NCBI RefSeq assembly: GCF_000152845.1 | Contig: NZ_CH902584.1 | Location: 3,017,562-3,081,561 of the forward strand | Source of the DNA: Roseovarius sp. 217 | GTDB taxonomy: Bacteria; Pseudomonadota; Alphaproteobacteria; Rhodobacterales; Rhodobacteraceae | Direction: 5' to 3' | Length of the DNA stretch: 64,000 bases | In this document: one piece after another, positions 50,247-59,300 of the stretch | Layout of the letters: each line of letters begins with the position of its first letter | Position numbering within the stretch: position 1 is the stretch's first letter | Made by a program: the position numbers and the translations under genes | Notes under the pieces: model-generated | The model's database searches: none | Seen by the model: the letters and a program-made list of their open reading frames with translations, nothing else | What the model was told of the DNA's origin: nothing

Positions 50247-50555
50247 ACCTGCAAGCTTTGCTGGCGCGGCGAATGTCCACTTCGACGGGCAGAACCGCAG
50301 CGTTGCAAGAGCCAAGTGAATAGCAGCTGTGGGCCGACTGTGTTTCTGCGAATCCACCAGCGGCCATTTTCCGGGTCACATTTCCGAAGCCCCATATAGC
50401 CTCAACCGAGCGCCGGAATTCTCCCCCATACCCCCACATGCGCGGTCCAGAGACGGGGCAGGGGGCCAAGGCCCAGCGCCACGGGGTCATTGATCGCGGA
50501 TGATGATGCACGGGGCCACCTTCAAGGCTGGGCGGGGGGGCGGCATCCTGTTTTG

Positions 50556-50661
50556 TCCGTAAGGGTATACCCCAAAGGTCATCAAGAAAGATGCCGCTAG
50601 CGTGTCCGTAAGGATTGACATTGATCAACGGTCACGCCTATCAGGGGTCATAACCCTTACG
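50556..50661 (+). repeat. Repeated CCGTAAGG sites upstream of the serine recombinase (res-like)
   Basis: TCCGTAAGG occurs at 50556-50564 and 50605-50613, and CGTAAGGGT (50558-50566) is inverted as ACCCTTACG at 50653-50661, just 20 bp before the recombinase ATG. Paired direct and inverted sites of this kind upstream of a resolvase gene look like recombinase binding or crossover sites. The surrounding 50358-50680 region holds no convincing ORF. Confidence 0.5.
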
Positions 50662-50680
50662 AACGCCCTGAGAGGCCACT

Positions 50681-51316
50681 ATGACCCAGACCATCCTATA
50701 TGCCCGCGTCTCGACCGCAGACCAGAACCTTGATCACCAGCTATCCCAAGCCACGGCGGCTGGATTTGTCATTGATGATGTGGTCTCGGATCATGGCGTC
50801 TCCGGTGTCTCTGTCCCCTTGGCAGATCGGCCCAATGGGCGCAGGCTGTTCGACAAGCTGCGGCGCGGGGATACCCTTGTGGTGCGCTGGGTGGATCGGC
50901 TGGGGCGCAACTATCAGGACGTGACAGACACGATCCGCCACTTCATGCGGCAAGGGGTCGTGGTCAAGACGGTGATCAACGGTCTGACCTTTGACGGGGC
51001 CACCAGAGACCCCATGCAGGAGGCCGTAAGGGATGCCCTGATTGCCTTCATGGCGGCAACCGCACAGGCTCAGGCAGAGGCTACCAAGGAGGCCCAGAAG
51101 GCGGGCATAGCGGCTGCGAAGGGCAACCGGGAACGCTACCGGGGCAAGAAGCCCACTTATGATCGTGAGGGGCTTGATCGGGTGCGGGATATGCTGGCCA
51201 TCGGCTCTGGCACCTCTGAGATCGCCAAGGCGGTTGGGGTGTCCCGGCAAACCGTGCTGCGGATCAAGGGCGACCCGGCTGCGGCTGAAGCTGCGTTGGC
51301 CCGCTGGGGGCTGTGA
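50681..51316 (+). CDS. Serine recombinase (resolvase/invertase family)
   Basis: This 211-residue small serine recombinase has the catalytic serine Ser11 in LYARVSTADQNLD and the family motif RLGRNYQDV (about residues 72-80). A C-terminal helix-turn-helix is visible around GSGTSEIAKAVGVSRQTVLR. Related proteins resolve or invert DNA at res or gix-type sites. Repeated CCGTAAGG sites lie directly upstream (50556-50661). Its stop overlaps the GTG start of the BRO-type antirepressor gene (GTGA). It may serve island maintenance or cassette rearrangement. Confidence 0.92.
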   Translation: MTQTILYARVSTADQNLDHQLSQATAAGFVIDDVVSDHGVSGVSVPLADRPNGRRLFDKLRRGDTLVVRWVDRLGRNYQDVTDTIRHFMRQGVVVKTVINGLTFDGATRDPMQEAVRDALIAFMAATAQAQAEATKEAQKAGIAAAKGNRERYRGKKPTYDREGLDRVRDMLAIGSGTSEIAKAVGVSRQTVLRIKGDPAAAEAALARWGL

Positions 51317-51635
51317 AGGGGGTCAAAGTAGATCGCAACGATCTTGAGATGAACGTGGTTACACTCAAACAGATTGAGGCTTTCTTAGTGACAGGGACGG
51401 GAGAGAAGTTCATCGTCAACCGTGTGAGTGCTTCTGACGCACTCGCATCCCTCTACGACTTCAAAGGCCACTCCATCCGGTTGATCGAGATCGACAACGC
51501 CCCGTGGTTCGTGGCGGCTGACGTGATCCGGCTTCTCTACGGTGATACCAACGGAAACTCTCGGGCGTATAGTGTGGTCAATGACGATGAGAAGTCCAAA
51601 GGTTCCAGTCCGAGGCAGGCCTGCACCAAAACTGG

Positions 51636-52199
51636 ATGCGCGACTACGACCCGACGTTGGGGCGGTACATCCAGGCGGACCCGCTGGGGCTGGTCGATGG
51701 GGCGAGTGTGTATGGGTATGTTCGACAGAACCCGGGAAGGTATGTCGATCCGACCGGCCTTGAAACACAAGTCATCATTTGGGAACCGGTCGGATGGGAA
51801 TCATCATCCTTTGGACACGCGTCAATCTCGTCCGGTGGTACTAGCTTTTCATATGGTCCAGGCGGCATGTCGACAGAAGCTCCTACGACCTATTGTGACC
51901 GAAATGACTTTCGTGATGGCTTTGGTATACCAATACCTTTGGATCGCCTTCAAGAACAGCGAGTGGCGGCGTGCCTGCTGGGAAACCCAGGAGACTACGG
52001 AGCATTGGCGAACAACTGCACAAGCCCCATCGAACGCTGCCTTTGTATTGTTGGGTACTGTGTGGAAAACTCAGTTACGCCACTAGGCTTGGGTGAAAAA
52101 ATCAGGAATCATCCATATGTGAAGGGTGGCGGTACGATTTGGCATGCGCCGTCACATCGAGACCGTTTTGTCGGGAGTCATTCACCATGGGCAAAATGA
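51636..52199 (+). CDS. RHS core tip with C-terminal cysteine-enzyme-like toxin
   Basis: This frame encodes the end of an RHS core (MRDYDPTLGRYIQADPLGLV and GYVRQNPGRYVDPTGL) followed by a variable tip of about 145 residues. In the tip, His61 in SSFGHASISSGG precedes Cys128 in ALANNCTSPIER. The order His then Cys, with an SYGPGGMST segment, resembles permuted papain-like (LRAT/NlpC-related) enzymes. This suggests a peptidase, amidase or acyltransferase toxin. It lacks the RHS shell and has no obvious secretion signal. The frame is open from 51591, so translation from ATG 51636 is only possible, not shown. An EF-hand ORF overlaps its stop. Confidence 0.65.
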   Translation: MRDYDPTLGRYIQADPLGLVDGASVYGYVRQNPGRYVDPTGLETQVIIWEPVGWESSSFGHASISSGGTSFSYGPGGMSTEAPTTYCDRNDFRDGFGIPIPLDRLQEQRVAACLLGNPGDYGALANNCTSPIERCLCIVGYCVENSVTPLGLGEKIRNHPYVKGGGTIWHAPSHRDRFVGSHSPWAK

Positions 52200-52456
52200 C
52201 CAAGCTGGTTTTGTTCTTCGCTTTAGCGTTCACAATTTTGATAGGCGCCTATGCTTCGTTGAGAATAAACGCGGCGTTTAACAATGGATATGCTTGGAGC
52301 GATATGGACTGGGACGAAGATGGGAGAACCACAGTACTGGAAGCTATAGCGGGTTCAGATGTAGGCAATCGAAAAAAGATAATCGATGGCCTGAATTGCA
52401 AAGAGTACTTCGCCCTAAAGGATGCCCAACCTTTAAAGACCGTATGCGAAGATTAG
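52187..52456 (+). CDS. EF-hand single-pass membrane protein, probable immunity protein
   Basis: This 89-residue protein has one N-terminal transmembrane segment (LVLFFALAFTILIGAYASL, about residues 7-25) and a complete EF-hand loop Asp41-Trp-Asp-Glu-Asp-Gly-Arg-Thr-Thr-Val-Leu-Glu52. A cysteine-containing tail (NCKEYFALKDAQPLKTVCED) follows. It begins inside the end of the RHS tip gene (13-nt overlap), the normal position of a cognate immunity gene. A membrane-anchored, probably periplasm-facing immunity protein is suggested. The pairing with the toxin is inferred from position. Confidence 0.6.
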   Translation: MGKMTKLVLFFALAFTILIGAYASLRINAAFNNGYAWSDMDWDEDGRTTVLEAIAGSDVGNRKKIIDGLNCKEYFALKDAQPLKTVCED

Positions 52457-52732
52457 GATATCACTTGGGACGCGGCGCGCAATTTTACCTGTGATGCCTG
52501 CTCGGGCGTTGGCTATGGCTATGCCTACAACGCCGCCAACCGGATGGAGAGCATGTCTCTGTCAGGCGTAGTGCAGGCCGAATATAAGTACAACGCCCCC
52601 GGCCATCAGGTGATCCGCAACCTGACCCAGGCGGGGCAGATCATCCATTCGATCCACGATCTCGATGGCAACCGCATCGCGGAATACGACTATGATGACG
52701 TGGTGCTGACATCCTCACTGATCCGCGAATAT
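52457..52732 (+). pseudogene. RHS core (YD-repeat) fragment
   Basis: Immediately after the EF-hand stop, an open frame encodes DITWDAARNFTCDACSGVG, YAYNAANRMESMSLSGVV and IHDLDGNRIAEYDYDDVV, ending LIREY. This is an internal RHS/YD segment that normally lies before the core tip found at 51602. Its placement after the toxin/EF-hand pair shows circular permutation. It has no start or end of its own and is a fragment. Its frame continues without stop into the antirepressor 3' part. Confidence 0.75.
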
Positions 52733-53291
52733 CGACGGTGGACATCTAGCAGGCACTCTATCTCGCCGTCAGAGCGGGGGCACCGGACAGATACGTCCAA
52801 AGTGTCTAGAAGTCACTTTGAAGGACGCGGCGGCAAGCCAATGGTGATCGTCACCGAAAGCGGCCTTTACAAGCTGGTGATGCGCTCCGACAAGCCCGAG
52901 GCCAAGGCGTTCCAAGATTGGGTGACCGGCACGGTCCTCCCTTCGATCCGCAAGGACGGGGGGTACATCATGGGCGAGGGTGATGATCGGCCTGATGTCC
53001 TCAGAGGCCCTGTGCGGCCCCCTAGAGTCGCCTGATGGGTTTCGTTAAGTCACACGTCCAGCGTCCAGAGAGGCCCTGAGCGGCGCTCCTGATGTCCCTG
53101 TGCGTCTCCTATCTGTTTTGGTCGGATGATTGCGGATGATTGGGGATGATGATCGGCCCGGTGGCCCGTCCCACCCCGATTAGGTTGCACCTTCAGATAA
53201 GATCATGTGTCGCCTCCCAAGGATTTCCTGAGGGGGTGATTGGTTTTGTCTGACACCCTCAACCATCATCAACAGCACAGGAGTGACCCCA

Positions 53292-54134
53292 ATGGGAACC
53301 ACCACAAGCAAACCAACCACGACCCAAAAGCGGCCCGCAAAGGTAGCACTATCAGCAATCGCCCTCGACAACGAAAGCGGCACAGCCCGCCCCGGCCCCC
53401 TCATGCCCGATTGGGTCAAAGAATTGACCATTGCCCTCAAGAACACCGGGAGGCTTGATCCTATCCTACTTTGGGCAAGCCCCGAAGGCCCAGAAGCCCC
53501 CTTGGTGATCCTCGACGGGCGACACAGGATTGCGGCCTACAGGAGTGAAGGCGTGTCGCGGAATATCCCGGCGACCGTGATCACCTGCCCATGGCGTGAG
53601 GCGCTGCTAATCTCAGCAAGATCGCACAGCAAAGCCCAATACCCGCTAACGGCAAACGAAAGGGCGGACTTTGCATGGCGCTTGGTCAGGGAAAGCGGAC
53701 TGGCTTACTCCAAGAGTGAGATCGCCAAGGCGACAGCTACTAGCGCCCGGACGGTTGCTCGGATGCGAGCGAGATTGGGCGATGCCCAGCGCAGGGGCGA
53801 TGAAGGGAAATTCACGGGAAGCTGGTGGCGCGACCGTGACGACAGAGTGGAAACTGAAATGGAGGACGATATGACAGAGGATCAGCGCCGCGCTTACATA
53901 GAAGAGGGGACCAAGGAAATCCGCAATCTTCTGGATCGTCGCGGGAAGAGCGGTTGGCGGAGTGAGATCAGCATCGTGGATGAATGTTTGATAAAAGCGC
54001 TGGGCGTCTCACGGATACGCGCGGTGGCGGAATATACGTTTCCCAGCACCGAGGATGCCGACGAATGGTTCTCGACCGTCACAGCAGACAGCCCGGATAT
54101 AGACCCGCACGACGATCCCATGCCCGACTTCTAG
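53292..54134 (+). CDS. ParB N-terminal-domain protein with HTH
   Basis: This 280-residue protein has a ParB/sulfiredoxin-like N-terminal domain (KVALSAIALDNESGTARPGP and LVILDGRHRIAAYRSEGV, the ERR/GxHR-like box being DGRHR). A helix-turn-helix follows near GLAYSKSEIAKATATSARTV. It resembles island and plasmid ParB/KorB-like regulators rather than chromosome-partition ParB. ATG 53292 follows an AGGAG ribosome binding site; an upstream in-frame GTG at 53283 overlaps that site. No parA is present. It may regulate island genes or modify DNA-bound states. Confidence 0.8.
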   Translation: MGTTTSKPTTTQKRPAKVALSAIALDNESGTARPGPLMPDWVKELTIALKNTGRLDPILLWASPEGPEAPLVILDGRHRIAAYRSEGVSRNIPATVITCPWREALLISARSHSKAQYPLTANERADFAWRLVRESGLAYSKSEIAKATATSARTVARMRARLGDAQRRGDEGKFTGSWWRDRDDRVETEMEDDMTEDQRRAYIEEGTKEIRNLLDRRGKSGWRSEISIVDECLIKALGVSRIRAVAEYTFPSTEDADEWFSTVTADSPDIDPHDDPMPDF

Positions 54135-54305
54135 GGGCCCTCAGGGGGTGCCACCAGTAGGGTGTGCCAATGGCATAGGCTGGAGAGGCGACGATTTGCC
54201 CTTTCCCCGGCACGTTGGACCTGATAACTAATTGAAGGCAAAGGATACTTCCACTTGTGGGATGATCCCAAAGGCCCCTTCATAGCAACCTTGAAGGGAA
54301 ACCCA

Positions 54306-54458
54306 ATGTATAAGCTATCAATCCAGCGTTCTCCCCGTCTTGTGGGTGAAATTGCGTGGTCCGTAATGCGCTATGAAACCGCCAATTGGGAGGGTTGGAC
54401 TATTCGGACCTTGGGGGTCGTATGGTTCATTGAGCGGCGAAAGCGTCAAGCCGTATGA
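54306..54458 (+). CDS. Short hypothetical ORF near attR
   Basis: A 50-codon ORF starts at an ATG behind GAAGGGAAACCCA, a reasonable ribosome binding site, and encodes a basic protein (MYKLSIQRSPRLVGEIAWSV and ending WFIERRKRQAV). It was not recognised and is the last possible island gene before attR. Confidence 0.4.
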   Translation: MYKLSIQRSPRLVGEIAWSVMRYETANWEGWTIRTLGVVWFIERRKRQAV

Positions 54459-54605
54459 GAACATGAAGGGGCTGCGCCAGTGGTGTGGCCCCTATTCCCA
54501 CGGGCATGAGCTGATGATCGGTCCCGTATACACATTTCACTACACATTGCCGTCCAAAGCCTGTAATATTCGATTGAAAACAAAGGGGTAGGATGCAGGG
54601 CGAAA

Positions 54606-54621
54606 CCCACCTTGGGCACCA
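54606..54621 (+). repeat. attR of the island
   Basis: CCCACCTTGGGCACCA is repeated here exactly as at the tRNA-Leu 3' end. Bases beyond it are unrelated to the tRNA. It marks the right end of the island, 55 bp before the stop codon of the next chromosomal gene. Confidence 0.9.
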
Positions 54622-54675
54622 TCCGCATTCCTACAGTTAGACAATCGGGTGCTTTCCATTGCGCTGTTCGATGCG

Positions 54676-56268
54676 TCACGGTGTGAATTCAAATGTATCG
54701 GCGCGGGCGTGGCTCCAGTATTTTTCGAAGGCTGGGTGGTTCACGCGACCGGAGAGCAATTCCCCCGGCTCCAACCAGAGATATTGGCTCGCCGCAGACC
54801 GAACCTCTCGGCTATTAACACGGATCATGAGGTGATCTGGGGTAAAGTCCTGCGGTCTGCGCAGGCCTGAGGATTCCACAGCTTCTTTAAGTGCGAAGAG
54901 TGTGTTGCGGTGAAAATTGGCGACACGCTGGTGCTTTTCTGCGACCACGAGGGCGCGATAGCGGCTTGGATCTTGTGACGTCACGCCGGTGGGGCATTTC
55001 CCAGAATGACAGACTTGGGCCTGAATGCAGCCGACGGCAAACATGAACCCACGTGCCATGTTGCAGCTATCGGCCCCCAAGGCGAACATGCGACACATGT
55101 CAAAGGCGCTGATGATCTTGCCTGAGACAATGAGACGGATGCGGTCGCGCAGGCCCATCCCTACCAGTGTATTATGGACTAGCATCAAACCCTCGCGGAT
55201 GGGCGCTCCCTTGTGATCCGCGAACTCGACCGGTGCTGCCCCGGTGCCACCTTCTGCCCCGTCGATCGTAATGAAATCAGGAGTAATTCCCGTAGCGTGG
55301 AAGGCTTTGACCATGGCAAAGACTTCCCATGGGTGACCAACGCACAGTTTAAGTCCAACAGGTTTGCCGCCTGAGAGGATGCGCAGTCGGGCGATGAAAT
55401 TGCAGAGCCCATCGGGCGTGGAGAACTCGGAATGCGCCGCCGGGCTGATGCAATCTTGACCAATCCGGACACCACGCGCTTCTGCGATGGCCTCTGTTAC
55501 CTTGGCTCCTGGCAGGATGCCACCGTGGCCCGGCTTTGCACCTTGGCTAAGCTTTATCTCGATCATCCTGACTTGATCCTCGGCAGCAGCCATCGAGAAC
55601 ATGTCTGGGTCGAAGCCACCTCCTGAGGTGCGACATCCGAAGTAACCCGAACCGATCTGCCAAATCAAATCTCCGCCATGCTTTCGGTGAAACCTCGAAA
55701 TCGAGCCTTCGCCTGTCGTATGTGCAAATCCACCAAGCTTTGCGCCCCAGTTCAGAGCCTCAATTGCGGTGGGTGATAGGGCACCATAAGACATGCCGGA
55801 TATGTTGAGCGGAGAGCTCTTATAAGGCCGCGCGCAGTCCGGACCTCCAATCTGCAATCGAAACTCTCCATCACCCAGATGCGTCGGAACCATAGAGTGG
55901 TTGATCCATTCATGCCCGACGGCGTTCACATTGCGCAGAGTTCCAAACGGGCGCAGCCCCTCGATCCCTTTGGAACGTCGATAGACCAGAGCGCGCTGTT
56001 CGCGCGAAAATGGGGTCTCTTCGTGGTCGCTCTCGAGGAAATACTGCCGGATCTCAGGGCGAAAATGTTCAAAGAGAAACCTGAGCCGTGCCGATATTGG
56101 GTAGTTCTTGAGCACGGCGCGTTTGGTTTGAAAGAGGTCATAAAGACCGACCGTGGCAGCCAGACATGCAACGCCACCGAGCAGACCGCCCCAGACGGGG
56201 AAGTGGAGGGCCAGTGCAATCCCACATGGGATGAGTAGGATGCTGAGACAGAGAGGTATGTAACGCAT
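54676..56268 (-). CDS. FMN-binding glutamate synthase family protein
   Basis: This 530-residue protein has two N-terminal membrane segments (about residues 5-48) and a glutamate-synthase-like TIM barrel. Recognisable blocks are SPLNISGMSYGALSPTAIEA, GAKPGHGGILPGAKV, FITIDGAEGGTGAAPVEF, and the 3Fe-4S-type cysteines CIQAQVCHSGKCPTGV. These single-domain GltS-like proteins are widespread but their reaction is not settled; glutamate synthesis from glutamine is not proven because the amidotransferase domain is missing. It adjoins attR and is intact. Confidence 0.88.
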   Translation of the reverse strand: MRYIPLCLSILLIPCGIALALHFPVWGGLLGGVACLAATVGLYDLFQTKRAVLKNYPISARLRFLFEHFRPEIRQYFLESDHEETPFSREQRALVYRRSKGIEGLRPFGTLRNVNAVGHEWINHSMVPTHLGDGEFRLQIGGPDCARPYKSSPLNISGMSYGALSPTAIEALNWGAKLGGFAHTTGEGSISRFHRKHGGDLIWQIGSGYFGCRTSGGGFDPDMFSMAAAEDQVRMIEIKLSQGAKPGHGGILPGAKVTEAIAEARGVRIGQDCISPAAHSEFSTPDGLCNFIARLRILSGGKPVGLKLCVGHPWEVFAMVKAFHATGITPDFITIDGAEGGTGAAPVEFADHKGAPIREGLMLVHNTLVGMGLRDRIRLIVSGKIISAFDMCRMFALGADSCNMARGFMFAVGCIQAQVCHSGKCPTGVTSQDPSRYRALVVAEKHQRVANFHRNTLFALKEAVESSGLRRPQDFTPDHLMIRVNSREVRSAASQYLWLEPGELLSGRVNHPAFEKYWSHARADTFEFTP

Positions 56269-56381
56269 TTTATCCGTTCCCCATCGTACCGATCCTCAGG
56301 CCACAAAAGCACCTACTGTACGTGCAAGGTGTTTTAGGACGCAATCATGGCTATTGAGTGAATGTGCTCAGATATTCATCC

Positions 56382-59300
56382 TCAGTAATCTCGTTCAAAG
56401 AACACACCAATCCCTGTGGAGCCATCGTTCGACGTCCCTCCCTTGACCGTAAGACTGTCGGTCAGGTCGAGATTAAGATTAATGCGCTGCTTTCCTTCGC
56501 TGTCCGCGGTAACTTCAGTATAGACTTTGTCCGAGATATAGGCACCCGCACTTACTTCTGTTCCACCATCATCGGTCTGCGACACATCAAGATCTGACAG
56601 ACCGACGGCATTCCGCAATTTACCGACGACATCACCGCCGCTCCGACCTGAGAGGGTGGCCACCGCAGAGGCCATCTGAGCCGCTTGGAATGGCGATATG
56701 CTGTCGAGGCCGCGCCCGAAGATCAGGCGAGAGACAACTTCTTCTTGCGGTAGATCCGGATCAGAGATGAAGCGAACTTCTGGAGCACTTGCCAAACCTT
56801 CAATGATCACCTGAACGGTAACGTCATCAGTTTCGGTTTCTCCTACAAAACGGAGATACGGGTCAAGCGAGCCTTGCAAGGTGACGCGTCCTTGGGTCAT
56901 GGTCAACCGCTGGCCCAGAATGTCGAGCCGTCCGCGGATCAATTCAAAGAACCCATCCGGTGCGACGGCCTCGGTTGTTCCAGCTAGGCGCAGTTGGCCG
57001 CCCAATTCAGCATCCAGCCCGCGACCGCGCACAAATATCCGATTGGGAGCGTTGATTGAGAGGTCGAGGAGATAGGGTCGTGCGCGGCCCGTGCCCGGAG
57101 CCTTTATAAGGCCGGCGCGTTCTCTGGTCGCGCGGACATCTACGGGTTCGTTCACGTGCTTCAATTCTGGAAGGGACACAGATGCGGGACCGAGGCCCGA
57201 GGGAATACGGATATTGGTTTCACCTAATGTCAGGGTGCCTCCAATCCGGGCACCTCCGGTCAGCGGGCCATTCACCGCCACGTTGCCATTGACGGATGTC
57301 GTGTAAATTGCCTGATCGCTGAGCACGAGATCGGTCAAAGCAATTTGCAGATCGCCAGCATAGCCCGGTGTCAATGCAATCGGGCCTGTGATCCGGACTT
57401 GCCCACCATCCCGCATGCGAGCGGTGAAATCAGTTTGCATGCGGCGCTCACCGAGCGTCGCTGTCCCGCTGATGTCCTCTACGGCAAGACCCGTGCCGGG
57501 AAGGGCAATCCGTGTTCCAGACGTGGTAATGCGGCCAGACACCGCCTCTAGTGAGGGAGCGCCGTCTATCCGAAGGTCGTAGCTGGCACTTCCCTGAAGC
57601 GCATTTGGTTGAATGAAACTATTTGCAAGCGCGAGAGGTAGGGAACCATTAGCGGCGATATCAACGGATGCCGCATGATCGACGATATCGCCGGAGACTT
57701 GTGCCGTTGTGCCTCCGGGACCGGTGGCGGACAACGTGAGAGAAATTCGTTGTGCCAGATCGCCAATCAGCCTAGCGCTTCCGTTTGCCGATACGGGGCC
57801 GGAAAACTCTGGGGCAAAAAGCCCAAGGTTGGCGAGGCGCGCGGTGAACTCAACCGGCGCGTCGGGACTGTTTGATCCAGCCGATAGAGAGACTTGTGGA
57901 GTTTCGAAGTCCAAATTGCTGATCTCGATCCTGTCGGGGCGTCGGGCGGCGTCTGCGGTGAGGGTCAATCGACCGGCAATGAGCTTGTCGAGTTCGGCAA
58001 TGCCGGTCGCCAGGTTTTGCCCGTTCATCGCGGCTTTAAGAGCCATGTCCTGAGCACTGTCCTTGGCTGAGCCCTCGAGCGTCAGGTCAAGCTGTCCGCG
58101 CAGGGTCTGACCCGCGAGGGCATTGAAACGCGCCAGATCCTCAATTTCCGCCCTGAGCTTTCCCCTTACGGGCAGCCCTGGTGTCTCTGGCGAGAGGGCT
58201 GCATCGGCGCGCAGGCGCGCCCCCATCAACTGTGCGTCAAGCCCGTTCAAGGTTATGTCGCCGCCGGCCTGCCATGACACGTTGCTGCTGAGTTCTGCGG
58301 GGCCAGAGAGGCGAGGATCAGAGAGAGAAAGATCTGAGAGCCGCGCGGCAAGGCTGAGCGCGCCGCTTTCACTGCTAAGGCGCCCCGAAGCCGTGGCCCG
58401 AATGGTGTCATTGTCAATCTGGAACCGGCTGAGATCGGTGCCTGCCGTATCTCGGCGGGCCGCCAAGGAAAGCGTTGCTGGGTTGGCGATCAACGGATCA
58501 ACCTGCGGTAGTCCAAAGGCGAGGCCGTCAGTTTCGGCGTCGAGTGTGATATCAAAATCTCCGCCCAGCAGGCTCCCTGAGCCAGCAATCGTCGCGCGGG
58601 CTGCACCAGCGATGTCTTGACCTGCAAGCGCTGCAAACCGCGACAGGTTCGGAGCTTCGAGAGTTACCGTGCCCGACACTGGAAATCCTGCGGCTAACTC
58701 CGCTATTTGTCCGTTGCCCGTGAGCTGTGCTGCGCCTGCGTCGAGACGCAGTCCAAGCAACTTGAGCGGGCCACCTTCGGTAAAGTCGAGCGACGCAAGC
58801 CCCGACAGCACTGTTCCCGCCGCCTCAGCGAGGGCTGCGTCCTCTAGCCTCAGGCCTGATACATCAAACTCGGTCAGTGCAGTAACGCCGCGCGGTGCGG
58901 TCCGTCGCAATACGCCGCGGCCAGAGAGATTGGCGCTTGTGATGCCGATTTCTGGCCTCTCGAATCCAGTCATCGCGACCTTGGCCCGCCAACGGTCGCC
59001 GCGCGCGGCATTAAACCGCGCCTCAATCGTCGCGCTTGTAACATGCGTGGCGGGACCGGTGATCGGCAGGCGGACCGGGGCGCCTTCATTGTCCAACTCG
59101 CCGTTGAGGGCAAACCGTACAGGCCATCCGGCTGCGTCAAGCGAGAGTGAGCCATCGAGTTTGATCTGTGCCGCAGAAAGGTTGAATTCTTCGATGTCAA
59201 GATTTCCACCGCTCTGTTGCTGACCCTCGACTGAAAGTTGGCTGTTCGTGCCAAAGAACGGACGATACTCGGCGGCAAAGAGCGGCGTCAAGTCGCCCCG

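Larger units (their letters stand above)
51594..52802. mobile_element. RHS toxin/immunity cassette flanked by 8-bp direct repeats
   Basis: An insert of 1,193 bp (51602-52794) lies between two copies of GTCCAAAG (51594-51601 and 52795-52802). The insert contains, in order, an RHS core end with toxin tip, an EF-hand ORF and an earlier RHS core segment, that is, a circularly permuted RHS repeat unit. Precise excision restores the host gene. The ends have only a weak inverted similarity (10 of 15 positions) and no transposase is encoded. The final 62 bp (52733-52794) are not RHS sequence. Confidence 0.75.
51313..53035 (+). pseudogene. Phage BRO-N antirepressor gene split by an RHS cassette
   Basis: The 5' part (51313-51601) encodes a BRO-N domain start (SIRLIEIDNAPWFVAADVIR). 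The 3' part (52795-53035) encodes its end (VTESGLYKLVMRSDKPEAKA and QDWVTGTVLPSIRKDGGYIM). Removing 51602-52802, the insert plus one copy of the 8-bp repeat GTCCAAAG, joins DDEKSK to VSRSHFEG in frame, as expected of an intact antirepressor. BRO-N proteins are phage anti-repressors or lysogeny regulators. The gene is now inactive. The unspliced 5' frame runs into out-of-frame RHS sequence to 52086. Confidence 0.85.
46793..54621. mobile_element. tRNA-Leu-integrated genomic island with tyrosine integrase
   Basis: A 16-bp perfect direct repeat, CCCACCTTGGGCACCA, occurs at the 3' end of tRNA-Leu (46793-46808) and again at 54606-54621. The interval holds a tyrosine integrase next to the tRNA, a hypothetical protein, a HEPN/LprI-like protein, a serine recombinase, a BRO antirepressor gene split by an RHS cassette, a ParB-like protein and a short ORF. 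Gene content and spacing differ from the chromosomal flanks. No conjugation or capsid genes are present, so it is probably an immobilised or satellite-type element. Confidence 0.9.

Noticed and set aside
51313-52086. Single 257-codon protein from the antirepressor start
   Set aside because: Beyond 51601 the frame reads out-of-frame RHS sequence. The two halves of the antirepressor rejoin only when the insert is removed.
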